A DNA stretch of 45,866 bases from a bacterium (GTDB lineage: Bacteria > Actinomycetota > Acidimicrobiia > Acidimicrobiales > Bin134). This document shows, piece by piece, positions 8,431 through 15,607 of the stretch; within the stretch, counting starts at the first letter, position 1; each line of letters starts with the position of its first letter. The notes beneath the pieces are model-generated. The model saw only the letters and a program-made list of their open reading frames with translations. It was not told the DNA's origin and searched no databases. The position numbers were made by a program, and so were the translations under genes. The stretch lies in assembly GCA_028819295.1 (NCBI GenBank), contig JAPPMA010000083.1, positions 1 through 45,866 of the forward strand, given 5' to 3'.

Positions 8431-9264
8431 ATGGCCGACTCCCCCGCTGCTGATCCCACCACCGACCCGCGTTTCGCCCCCCGGCCCGACTCGACGTCGC
8501 TGGATGCGGCCACGATGTTCGACCTGTCGGGGCGGGTGGCCATCGTCACCGGGGGCAGCCGGGGCATTGGGCTGTCCATCGCCCACGGCTTCGCCGCCCA
8601 GGGAGCCAAAGTGGTGGTGGCCAGCCGCAAGGCCGACGCTTGCGATTTAGCCGTGGCCGAGATCGCCGAGGCCGGGGGCGAGGCACTGGCCGTGCCTGTC
8701 CACATGGGCGACCTCGACAGCGTGAACCAGCTGGCCGACGCCACGCTGGAGCACTACGGCCAGATCGACATCCTGGTGAACAACGCCGCCAACCCGCTGG
8801 GGCTGCCCATGGAGGACATAACTCCCGATGCATGGGAAAGCTCGTTCACCGTGAACCTGCGAGGACCGTTCTTCTTGTTCCAGCGCTGCCTCCCATCGCT
8901 GCTGGATTCCGACTACGCCTCGGTCATCAACGTGATCTCGGTGGGGGCCTACATCCCGGCGGCCAACACCGCCATGTACGGAGCGGCCAAGGCGGGCTTG
9001 TTGTCGTTCACCCGGTCGATGGCCGGCGTGTACTCCCCCCAGGGCATCCGGGTGAACGCCATCGCCCCCGGCACCGTGGACACCACTATGACCCGCAACA
9101 CCGGCCCCGAAGCCATGGGCCGCATGGCCGACCTCAGCCACATCGGCCGAATCGGCCACCCCGACGAGCTCGTTGGCACCGCCCTCCTTTTGGCCTCCGA
9201 CGCCGGCAGCTACATCACCGGCCAGTGCATCATCGTCGACGGCGGCTTCGTCCCCGCGCGGTAG
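8431..9264 (+). CDS. SDR-family NAD(P)-dependent oxidoreductase
   Basis: A 277-residue classical short-chain dehydrogenase. TGGSRGIG (residues 40-47) is the cofactor-binding glycine motif, NNAA lies at ~117-120, and the catalytic Ser170, Tyr183 and Lys187 (YGAAK) are present. The C-terminal region SYITGQCIIVDGGF is typical of FabG-like enzymes. The N-terminal 30 residues are an extra low-complexity extension. The substrate is not identifiable. A TAGGGT box sits 6 nt before the ATG. The 3' end (GGFVPAR-stop) recurs in altered but synonymous codons at 10460-10483, so the gene appears to have been the target of the insertion that follows it. Confidence 0.9.
   Translation: MADSPAADPTTDPRFAPRPDSTSLDAATMFDLSGRVAIVTGGSRGIGLSIAHGFAAQGAKVVVASRKADACDLAVAEIAEAGGEALAVPVHMGDLDSVNQLADATLEHYGQIDILVNNAANPLGLPMEDITPDAWESSFTVNLRGPFFLFQRCLPSLLDSDYASVINVISVGAYIPAANTAMYGAAKAGLLSFTRSMAGVYSPQGIRVNAIAPGTVDTTMTRNTGPEAMGRMADLSHIGRIGHPDELVGTALLLASDAGSYITGQCIIVDGGFVPAR
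9241..9264 (+). repeat. Direct repeat, left copy (SDR 3' end)
   Basis: The last seven codons and stop of the SDR gene (GGFVPAR-stop). The 24 bp match 10460-10483 with five differences, every one synonymous (including TAG to TGA). The two copies bracket the GIY-YIG remnant and the toxin-antitoxin pair. Confidence 0.75.
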
Positions 9265-9743
9265 CTACGGGTAGTACCTAGTCGGAGTTTGGCTGTACTT
9301 GGAGAAGTGGTCTCGGACATTGCGCCCGAGCGGACCAACCCAGCCGTCGAAAATCTCTCCGCTGAAGATCGGCTCCACATCAAATGCCCATCGGCCATCA
9401 TCCCGCTGAATCCAGCTCTCACCGATCCTGAACACTCCGCGGGTAATCCCCTCGTGGACGGCCACCGCGTATTCGACCCTTCTCGCCTTGACTGAACCCG
9501 GGCTAATTCTCCACCATGCCCGCACTGAGTCACTCATCTCGGCAACAGTCATCTCATCCCGATAGCCATCTTGGCGGAATGCCGCCGACCATCAGCAGCC
9601 ATGTGAGCCTCCCAGCCATGCGCCAGCAGCCGCTGACCAGTTCCCTTTCCGATATAGAAGATCGTGTCGTCCCGCGGATCAATCAGCGCATACACGTAAT
9701 GCGGCCCAATGGCCGCTCCTACCTCCGGAGGCATGTCAACCAT
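9265..9743 (-). pseudogene. GIY-YIG nuclease family protein, internally deleted and frameshifted
   Basis: Two adjacent reading frames carry the two ends of one protein. The first (9743-9549, 64 codons) has the GIY-YIG core YVYALIDPRDDTIFYIGKGT followed by GQRLLAHG. The second (9552-9265, 95 codons) has the C-terminal part usual in LEM-3-like GIY-YIG proteins (MSDSVRAWWRIS, AVAVHEGITRGVF, DGRWAFD, ending QTPTRYYP). They overlap as ATGA in different frames. The central ~80-100 residues expected between them, including the usual Glu-bearing helical region, are missing. I read this as a deletion derivative rather than two genes. Its stop codon abuts the SDR stop (TAGCTA). Confidence 0.6.
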
Positions 9744-9870
9744 GCGGGCAGGATATTGATCAACCTGAACACAACCCCAGTTTGGGCAGCCCTACCGGTG
9801 ACGAACTGCAAGTACTGCTTTCAATTTGTGCAGATTTGAGGGGGTTGCGACCTATCAGCGGAATTGGGGG

Positions 9871-9898
9871 TTGCGCTAGCCAAAAGGTGTGGCACAAT
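9871..9898 (+). promoter_or_regulatory. Promoter of the Phd/RelE operon
   Basis: TTGCGC (9871-9876) and CACAAT (9893-9898) are 16 bp apart. The -10 box lies 7 nt before the ATG at 9906, so the message would be nearly leaderless. Confidence 0.45.
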
Positions 9899-9905
9899 AG
9901 TGGCC

Positions 9906-10175
9906 ATGTCGACCGAATCGCTGCGGACTGTGCGGGATCGTTTCTCTGATTTCGTCGAAAGGGTCTATGGCCATCATGAACGCATCGTCATAACCCGCAA
10001 CGGAACGCCCGCAGCAGTGCTTATGAGTCCAGAAGATCTCGAATCGCTGGAGGAAACGCTGGCGACCCTGGCCGACCCCGACGCCTTGGAAGCGATCGCC
10101 CAAGCCGAGCGTGAGGTTGCCGACGGCGACGTGATCCGCGGCGTAGAGGCCCTCAAAGCCCTTCGGCCGCAGTGA
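9906..10175 (+). CDS. Type II antitoxin, Phd/YefM family
   Basis: An 89-residue antitoxin. The N-terminal DNA-binding fold (LRTVRDRFSDFVERVYGHHE, then RIVITRNGTPAAVLMSPEDLESLEETL) is typical of YefM/Phd. The acidic C-terminal tail would wrap the toxin. The start is the ATG at 9906 (MSTESLRTVRD); an upstream in-frame ATG at 9864 adds an unconserved extension. The stop overlaps the GTG of the toxin gene by 4 nt (GTGA), so the two are translationally coupled and probably autoregulated. Confidence 0.9.
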   Translation: MSTESLRTVRDRFSDFVERVYGHHERIVITRNGTPAAVLMSPEDLESLEETLATLADPDALEAIAQAEREVADGDVIRGVEALKALRPQ

Positions 10176-10456
10176 ATGAGGAAAGGTACCAGATAACGGT
10201 CGCTCGCTCTGCGGCCACCTCGATCGCTGAGCAGCTTCCAGAATCCGTCGCTTCGGCCGTCATCGAGCTGATTGCAGGCCCTCTGGCTGAGACGCCCCGT
10301 AGAGTCGCAGCACCACTACGAGGCGATCTCGAAGGATTGTGGGCCGCACGTCGCGGTACGTTTCGAGTTGTGTTCCGAATCGACGAAGACCGCAGAGAGG
10401 TCGTGGTGCTGCGGGTGGCTCACCGCCGCCACGCATACCGGTCCTTCGGCGACTGA
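10172..10456 (+). CDS. Type II toxin, RelE/ParE family
   Basis: A 94-residue RelE-fold protein. YQITVARSAATSIAEQLP, then PLRGDLEGLWAARRGTFRVV, FRIDEDRREVVVLRVAHRRH and the final AYRSFGD follow the RelE pattern. The Arg/His residues of the C-terminal strands, which cut mRNA on the ribosome in RelE, are present. The GTG start overlaps the antitoxin stop. Together with the upstream gene and the GIY-YIG remnant it forms the insertion at the SDR 3' end. Confidence 0.9.
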   Translation: MNEERYQITVARSAATSIAEQLPESVASAVIELIAGPLAETPRRVAAPLRGDLEGLWAARRGTFRVVFRIDEDRREVVVLRVAHRRHAYRSFGD

Positions 10457-10459
10457 AGC

Positions 10460-10483
10460 GGCGGTTTCGTCCCTGCGAGGTGA
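10460..10483 (+). repeat. Direct repeat, right copy (orphan SDR C-terminus)
   Basis: Encodes GGFVPAR-stop out of context, directly after the toxin gene. It differs from 9241-9264 only at synonymous positions. It lies 3 bp from the stop of the convergent amidohydrolase, so removing 9265-10483 restores a tight convergent pair. Confidence 0.75.
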
Positions 10484-10486
10484 GGG

Positions 10487-11680
10487 TTAGGCGACGTTGA
10501 AGAGGGTGGCGGCGTTGTCGCGCATTATTTGGCGCTGCTCGGAGGCGGGGCGATTGGCGATGAGGGTGATGAAGGAGTTGGGGTCGGCGATGCCCTCGGG
10601 GTGGGGGTGGTCGGAGCCGAACAGCACTTGGGAGGCGCCGATGCGGTCGGCCAGGGCCTCCACATCGTCTTCGGGGTAGGGGGACACGAAGCAGCACTGC
10701 TTGAAGATCTCGCTCATTCGCCCGACGGGGCGGCCGGCGGGCCAGGGGCCGAAGCGGGCCATGCCCTTCTTCTTGTCCATCAAGGTGAGCAGGTAGTGGA
10801 CCCAGTCGGAGCCGTTCTCGATGCTCAAGAGGTTGAGGTTGGGGAAGCGGGCGTGCATGTTGCCGTAGAGCAGCGCCCCGAACGTCTCCATGATGGGGCG
10901 GTCGCCGTGGAGGAAGGCCCATTGGAAGGCCGACATCTCCCGCACGTTGGCCACCGGGTCGTCGCCCATGCGCACGGCCAAGTCGCCGTAGCGAAGATCG
11001 GAGATGTGGAACGCCACCGGGATCTGGGCCTCGTTGAGGCGGGCCCAGAACGGGTCGTGGTAGGGGTCGGCGATCGAGCGGCCCTCGCCGCCCCACGGGC
11101 AGGGCCGCAGGTGCACGATGCGAGCCCCGGCCTCCAGTACCCGGTCGAGCTCTTCGATGGCGTGGGTTCGCTCCAGCAGCGACAACAGCGGCGGGGTGAA
11201 GAGCCGATCTTGGTACACGTAGCCCCAGTCGTCCTCCAGCCACCGGTTGAAGGCCCGCAGATTGGCGTAGGTCTGCTCCACGTCGTCCACCATGTACTCC
11301 TCCACCGACACCCCGAAGGTGGGGAGCAGGATGGCCCACTCCACGCCCTGGGAATCGAGCAGGTCGAGGCGGGCGTCGGGCCGCTTGTAAGCGGGCAGCA
11401 TGTTCTCAGCGGTGTAGGCGTCACCCCAGCTCAGGTCGGGGTTGTCGCGCTTGGCCTTGAACATCTCGTACATGGAGCCGGGAGCGTTGGTCTTGTCGAA
11501 CTTAACGTGCATGAAGTTGTAGGGTCGGTCGCCGACTTTGACCTCCCACTCCCCGTCGGCTCTTTGGCTGGCGGTGATTGCCTTGTCGCGGTAGCGGCGC
11601 TCGATGTGGCGGCTGAAGCAGTCGGGCGCCTCGTAGTAGTGGTTGTCGGAGTCGAACGTGAGGTAGCCGAGGTCGGCCAT
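10487..11680 (-). CDS. Amidohydrolase family protein (amidohydrolase_2)
   Basis: A 397-residue TIM-barrel metal hydrolase or decarboxylase of the amidohydrolase_2 family. The N-terminal metal motif is FDSDNHYYE (DxDxH type), a mid-barrel His lies in VAFHISD, and the C-terminal Asp lies in VLFGSDHPHPEG. A WAILLPTFG strand and an LLSIENGSDW strand fit the barrel. Such proteins in Actinobacteria are often aromatic-acid decarboxylases or hydrolases of uncharacterised substrate. The ATG at 11680 lies 7 nt after TAAGCT, a probable leaderless -10 box, and 5 bp from the stop of the CPBP gene upstream. Confidence 0.88.
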   Translation of the reverse strand: MADLGYLTFDSDNHYYEAPDCFSRHIERRYRDKAITASQRADGEWEVKVGDRPYNFMHVKFDKTNAPGSMYEMFKAKRDNPDLSWGDAYTAENMLPAYKRPDARLDLLDSQGVEWAILLPTFGVSVEEYMVDDVEQTYANLRAFNRWLEDDWGYVYQDRLFTPPLLSLLERTHAIEELDRVLEAGARIVHLRPCPWGGEGRSIADPYHDPFWARLNEAQIPVAFHISDLRYGDLAVRMGDDPVANVREMSAFQWAFLHGDRPIMETFGALLYGNMHARFPNLNLLSIENGSDWVHYLLTLMDKKKGMARFGPWPAGRPVGRMSEIFKQCCFVSPYPEDDVEALADRIGASQVLFGSDHPHPEGIADPNSFITLIANRPASEQRQIMRDNAATLFNVA

Positions 11681-11685
11681 GGAGT

Positions 11686-12465
11686 TCAGCTTAGGGCCAA
11701 GACCAGAATGTCAATCGTTAGCGCGACGGCGAAGTGGAGGGCGGCGCCCAAGTACACCGAGCCGGTGCGGAGGCTGAGGAAGCCGAGGACGGTGCCGGCG
11801 ACGATGGAGCCGAGGGCCTCGGCCAGGGGTTTGGTGAGGTGGATCATCACATAGGGGATGAGGGCGATGAACACGGCCATGGCCCCGAACCGGCGGGCCA
11901 GGCCGTGGACCAGCACACCGCGGAAGAAGAACTCGAGGGCCAGGAACTGTCCGGCGTACACCGCCTGCCAGATGTAGAAGCGGGGCCAGTAGCCGGCGCC
12001 GGGGGGTGGCTCGTAGAAGGGGTAGGTGTCCTGGAATTCGCCGTTGAAGCTGGCCGCCACCACGAACGGCAGCAACAGCAGGTAGAGGCCCAAGTAGAGG
12101 GGGGCGTGGCGGCGGAGCTCGGGGCCGGCCTTCAGCCCGAGGTCGCGTAAGCGGGTGCGGAGCACGTACCGGGCCACCAGCACCGCGGGCACTGCGTAGA
12201 CCACCCAGCGGAACAGCCCCCAGTACATGCGGCGGTTGAAGCTGGCGTGTTCGGATTGGCCCAGGGCCCGGTCGAACCGGTTGGACAGCCCGTCGAGGGC
12301 CACGCCGTCGAGGGTGGTGGTGAGCCAGGCGGTGGTGGACGACAGTCCGCCGTAGCGGATGGCGATGACGGTGCCGATGGCCAGCAGGATGAGAACAACC
12401 GCGTTGCGGTCGAGTTCCCCCGAAGCCGGGGTCACGGCCCGAATCCGGCCGCCGATCCCGCTCAT
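11686..12465 (-). CDS. CPBP-family intramembrane metalloprotease-like protein
   Basis: A 259-residue membrane protein with about seven hydrophobic helices. The segment ALEFFFRGVLVHGLARRFG corresponds to the EExxxR motif of Rce1/CPBP proteases, but only one Glu is present (LEFFFR). Downstream His residues lie in YVMIHLTKPLAEALGS and GAALHFAVAL, matching motifs 3 and 4. CPBP proteins include prenyl-protein proteases and bacteriocin-immunity proteins. Loss of the first Glu may reduce catalysis, although single-Glu family members exist. The gene lies between the amidohydrolase and an SDR gene on the same strand. Confidence 0.75.
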   Translation of the reverse strand: MSGIGGRIRAVTPASGELDRNAVVLILLAIGTVIAIRYGGLSSTTAWLTTTLDGVALDGLSNRFDRALGQSEHASFNRRMYWGLFRWVVYAVPAVLVARYVLRTRLRDLGLKAGPELRRHAPLYLGLYLLLLPFVVAASFNGEFQDTYPFYEPPPGAGYWPRFYIWQAVYAGQFLALEFFFRGVLVHGLARRFGAMAVFIALIPYVMIHLTKPLAEALGSIVAGTVLGFLSLRTGSVYLGAALHFAVALTIDILVLALS

Positions 12466-12490
12466 CGGCCAGGACTCAATGGGCCGAGTG

Positions 12491-13255
12491 TCACGGGGTG
12501 AGGTACCACCCGCCGGAGACGTTGATCACCTGGCCGGTTATGTGGGCCGACTCGTCGCTGCACAGGAAGGCGATGGTGTTGGCCACGTCCTCGGGCTCGC
12601 CGTGGCGGCGCAGCGGGGTCTCGTGTTTGAACGACTCGTAGTGCTCGGCCTGGGCGTCCACCCACTTGGAGCGGATCAGGCCCGGCGCCACCGCGTTGGC
12701 CCGGATGTTGTGGGGCCCGCCCTCGATGGCCGCCCCCCGGGTCACCTCGTTGAGGGCGGCCTTGGCCGCGGCGTACGGCCCCTCCCGGCCGTTGCCTCCC
12801 AGGTAGGCGGCCACCGAAGACACGTTCACAATGCGCCCCCACTGGCGGTCCCGCATCGCCCCGATGGTCCGCCAGATCAGCCACCAGCAGGCGGTGAGAT
12901 CCACGCCGACAACCCAGTCCCAGTCCTCGGGCTTGTAGTCGAAGATGCTCCCCTGCACGTTCACCGCCGCGCTGTTCACCAGGACGTCCACCGCCCCCAT
13001 CTCGGCGTACACCTCGTCCATGGTCTCAGCCATGTGCTCCCGGTCGCCGATGTCGGCCACCGCCGCCATCACCGGCACGTCATAGGCCTCCCGCAGCGCC
13101 TCGGCCGTCTCGTGGGTGCGGCGCTCGTGGTTGTCCAACACCACGATTCCAGCACCATACGAGGCCAGCGTCCGGCAGGTGGTGGACCCAATGGCCGCCC
13201 CCGCCGCCCCGGTGACCAGCGCCACCCGACCGGCAAACTCATTCTCCGCAGGCAA
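12491..13255 (-). CDS. SDR-family oxidoreductase
   Basis: A 254-residue short-chain dehydrogenase. The glycine motif TGAAGAAIG (residues 15-23) is slightly longer than usual. VNSAA at ~93-97 replaces NNAG, and catalytic Ser147, Tyr161 and Lys165 (YAAAK) are present. The end (ITGQVINVSGGWYLTP) is typical of CoA- or steroid-linked SDRs. The start is TTG at 13255, with AGGGG about 8 nt upstream. It is divergent from the VapBC-type operon across a palindromic operator. Confidence 0.88.
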   Translation of the reverse strand: MPAENEFAGRVALVTGAAGAAIGSTTCRTLASYGAGIVVLDNHERRTHETAEALREAYDVPVMAAVADIGDREHMAETMDEVYAEMGAVDVLVNSAAVNVQGSIFDYKPEDWDWVVGVDLTACWWLIWRTIGAMRDRQWGRIVNVSSVAAYLGGNGREGPYAAAKAALNEVTRGAAIEGGPHNIRANAVAPGLIRSKWVDAQAEHYESFKHETPLRRHGEPEDVANTIAFLCSDESAHITGQVINVSGGWYLTP

Positions 13256-13278
13256 AATTTCTACCCCTCTTGCTCAGT

Positions 13279-13308
13279 CATTTGTTGTACGGTTACGTAC
13301 AACAAATG
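13279..13308. promoter_or_regulatory. Palindromic operator between the SDR gene and the VapBC-type operon
   Basis: A perfect 12-bp inverted repeat, CATTTGTTGTAC and GTACAACAAATG, with a 6-bp centre (GGTTAC). On the plus strand TTGTAC (13285-13290) could be a -35 with TAGGAT (13309-13314) as -10, 18 bp apart; the symmetrical TTGTAC on the minus strand faces the SDR gene. A dimeric regulator, most likely the antitoxin or its complex, would bind here and could repress both directions. Confidence 0.7.
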
Positions 13309-13349
13309 TAGGATTTAGGCGCATACCAGGAAACCGAGGTACCCAGCCG

Positions 13350-13688
13350 ATGAGTCAGCATGATGGAAAAACCAGCAAGGTTCAAGAAGAACAGGCAGGA
13401 GGAACTCGCGTCGTTCCGGGCAACAAGTTCCGCGCCCAATTTTCCGAAATGGTGGACTGGGTGCGCAACACCGGTGAATCGATCGTGCTCACCCGCTATG
13501 GCGAACCGGTTGTCCAAGTCGCCCCTCTCGCCCCAGCCAAGATCCCCGAGACACTGCTGGGATTCGGAAAGGGGGCTCAGAGCATTCCTCCAGGCTTTGA
13601 CATCAAGGCAGAAAACCTGTTCGAGGGCTGGGAGAACGACCTGCTGGCCGCCTGGGAAGACCTACCCGACCCCACTCTTGGCGAATGA
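13350..13688 (+). CDS. Type II antitoxin, Phd/YefM-like partner of a PIN toxin
   Basis: A 112-residue protein with the antitoxin fold RVVPGNKFRAQFSEMVDWVR, then ESIVLTRYGEPVVQVAPLAP, and an acidic, Trp-containing C-terminus (FEGWENDLLAAWEDLPDP). The N-terminal ~20 residues are polar and variable. The start is the ATG at 13350 (MSQHDGK), with GAGGT about 11 nt upstream; the open frame extends further 5' across the operator, which argues against a longer protein. It overlaps the toxin gene by 4 nt (ATGA). Confidence 0.85.
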   Translation: MSQHDGKTSKVQEEQAGGTRVVPGNKFRAQFSEMVDWVRNTGESIVLTRYGEPVVQVAPLAPAKIPETLLGFGKGAQSIPPGFDIKAENLFEGWENDLLAAWEDLPDPTLGE

Positions 13689-14098
13689 TCCTTCTGGACA
13701 CCAACGTGCTCTTGCGTCTCTATGTCGGCTTTGGCGCCGGTATAGCCTCGGCAGCGACAAGGCGCATCGACCAAGCCAACGCTCGTGGCCAGGTGGCCGT
13801 GTCCCCACTCTCCTTCTTTGAAGTCGGAGTGCTGAACCAAAAGAAGCGGTTACCGACAGAGATCGATGTTGCCCAGCTTTGGCTGTCGGCCTCAGCTAAC
13901 GGCATCAAGGAAGCGCCCATTGCCATTCAAGCCGGAATCCGCGCCGCCTCGCTCCATGAAGAAGGCTTCCCCACGAGCGACCCCATCGACCGGCTGCTCG
14001 TCGCCACCGCCCTGTCCGAGGGCTGGGAGCTTGCCACCATCGACCGAGCCATCCTCACCTGGAAAGGTCCCCTCCAAACCCTCGACGCCCGCCCCTGA
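13685..14098 (+). CDS. PIN-domain ribonuclease toxin, VapC family
   Basis: A 137-residue PIN domain. The acidic active-site residues are all visible: Asp5 (LLDTNVLLR), Glu46 (SFFEVG), Asp99/Asp102 (SDPIDRLLVATAL) and Asp120 (ATIDRAI). PIN toxins cut tRNA or rRNA with Mg2+. The ATG overlaps the antitoxin stop. The pair appears complete and intact, unlike the PIN remnant at 18.8 kb. Confidence 0.92.
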   Translation: MILLDTNVLLRLYVGFGAGIASAATRRIDQANARGQVAVSPLSFFEVGVLNQKKRLPTEIDVAQLWLSASANGIKEAPIAIQAGIRAASLHEEGFPTSDPIDRLLVATALSEGWELATIDRAILTWKGPLQTLDARP

Positions 14099-14157
14099 CC
14101 CTTCGCCGCGCTCCCCAACCCCCTAACTCGCTCTCCACAGGCATGAGGCGATGGCAG

Positions 14158-14733
14158 CTATCCGGTTAAGGCCCGGTTGCGGGCGTGGCGTTTGGCGGTG
14201 GCGACGGCGGTCATGGCCTCGGCGAAGCGGGTGACGGTGGGAAGGTTGGCGTCGAGGCAGGTCTGTTGGATGCGGGCGGCGGTCTCGGGTGGGGCGCAGT
14301 CGATATTGCGGAGCACCAGGCACATCCGAGAGCTAGGCCAGCCATGGGCGGCGGTGGTCTCGATGATGGGGAACAGGCGCTCTATGCCGTCGCCGGCGTA
14401 GCTGTAGAAGGCTTGGACGTTGGTGTGGATCACCACGTCGGGATAGGGCTGCACCTCAAGGATGGGGTCGAGGGCCTGAACCAGCACGTCGGGCTCCGAC
14501 ACCGGCTCGTAGGCGGCCACCCCCATTCGCACCGCGCCCACGTCGCTTTTGTGCACCACGCTGCCGCCGAACCCTTTCAGCACCAGCGGCTCGCCCAGCC
14601 CGTAGGCCGCCACTAAGTCAGCCAGCTTCGAGGGGTTGGCCACCGCGTCGTCGTAGGCCGCCGCCACGCCCTTGGGCACAGCCACCCCGGCGTCAGCCAA
14701 CAGAGCCTTGGCTTCGGGCTCGGGGACGGTCAC
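14158..14733 (-). CDS. Acetate--CoA ligase (ADP-forming)-like protein, probably an internal-deletion derivative
   Basis: 191 residues. The first ~75 residues match the start of an ATP-grasp_5 domain (VPEPEAKALLADAGVAVPKG, then PLVLKGFGGSVVHKSDVGAV). The remainder (VVIHTNVQAFYSYAGDGI, MCLVLRNID, DANLPTVTRFAEAMTAVA) resembles the CoA-ligase domain of the alpha part of ADP-forming acyl-CoA synthetases. The rest of the ATP-grasp domain, with its Mg and nucleotide ligands, is absent, so ADP-forming ligase activity is unlikely. I chose the GTG at 14733, one nucleotide after the stop of the upstream amidohydrolase; a longer frame overlaps that gene. It could be a pseudogene still in frame or a regulatory CoA-binding protein. 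Confidence 0.6.
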   Translation of the reverse strand: MTVPEPEAKALLADAGVAVPKGVAAAYDDAVANPSKLADLVAAYGLGEPLVLKGFGGSVVHKSDVGAVRMGVAAYEPVSEPDVLVQALDPILEVQPYPDVVIHTNVQAFYSYAGDGIERLFPIIETTAAHGWPSSRMCLVLRNIDCAPPETAARIQQTCLDANLPTVTRFAEAMTAVATAKRHARNRALTG

Positions 14734-14734
14734 A

Positions 14735-15607
14735 TCATCCCAGACGGGTGAACACCCAGCGGGCGGTGTGGCCGAGCAGGTTGGCCTGGGCCTCATCGCC
14801 CAGCGCTACCTCGCGGAGCTGGCCCAGACAGTGGCGGTGTCCGGCAGCGGGAAATCCGGTGCCCCACAGGCACTTGCGCCGCCCGGCACCATTGATGAAC
14901 GCCACCAGCTCGTCCGACCAGTGCCGGGGCGGGTACACCGAGGTGCCCAGGTACACGTTGGGGAACTTGAGGGCCATGGCGATGCACTCGGCCACCCACG
15001 GCCAGCCGGTGTGCGACAGTACGAACCGCACTTGAGGGAAGTAAAGGGCGGGCCGATCGATGCCGACGGGCACCCCGCACTCGCTGGGCATGAGGCCGCC
15101 AGACGTGCCGGCCTGCATCACGAAGGGCACGTCGTGGGCCGCGCACAGGGCGTAGTAGGGGTAGTAGTCGGCGTGGTCGAAGCGGCGGTCGAAGCTGTGG
15201 GTGTGGGTATGCAGGCCCACGCACCAGGGCTGATCCAACATGGCGGCGGCCTCGTCCACCCCGGCCATGCCGGTGCGGGGATCGACCGACCATTGGCCGA
15301 AGAACCGGCCGGGGTGGTCTTTGGCCAGCCGGTCTAAGTCATCGGGCTGGGCGGCGACCAGCTCGAAGTCGGTGGCCTCGGGATGGGCAGGCCGATGGGC
15401 GACAGGCAGTATCACCGCAGCGATGCCCAGCTCGTCCATGCGGGCCACCATGGTGTCGGCGTCGCAGAAGGAATCGGTGTCGCCGGTGCGGACCTTCACC
15501 GCAATCCCGGTGGCCTCCAGGGCCGCGTTCCACACGTCAGCCTGCTCGGGGAAGAACCAGTTGCACCAGTAGTCGATCGCGCCGCTGGCCGGGGCAGCAG
15601 CACTCAT
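14735..15607 (-). CDS. Amidohydrolase family protein with altered metal-site motifs
   Basis: A 290-residue amidohydrolase_2-like barrel. Family landmarks are FGQWSVDPRTGMAGVDEA, VGLHTHTHSF, VRFVLSHTGWPWV and LGTSVYPPRHW. Two usual metal positions differ. The N-terminal DxH motif reads IDYWCNWF, with no His, and the C-terminal 'GTDFP' reads WGTGFPAAG, with Gly for Asp. The protein may bind metal differently or be non-catalytic. It lies within a four-base-overlap operon: PaaK ligase, this gene, CoA-ligase remnant. Confidence 0.8.
   Translation of the reverse strand: MSAAAPASGAIDYWCNWFFPEQADVWNAALEATGIAVKVRTGDTDSFCDADTMVARMDELGIAAVILPVAHRPAHPEATDFELVAAQPDDLDRLAKDHPGRFFGQWSVDPRTGMAGVDEAAAMLDQPWCVGLHTHTHSFDRRFDHADYYPYYALCAAHDVPFVMQAGTSGGLMPSECGVPVGIDRPALYFPQVRFVLSHTGWPWVAECIAMALKFPNVYLGTSVYPPRHWSDELVAFINGAGRRKCLWGTGFPAAGHRHCLGQLREVALGDEAQANLLGHTARWVFTRLG

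Noticed and set aside
13279..14098. VapBC-type operon as a third cassette with terminal repeats
   Set aside because: I looked for copies of the neighbouring gene ends (SDR start, CoA-ligase remnant end) on both sides and saw none.
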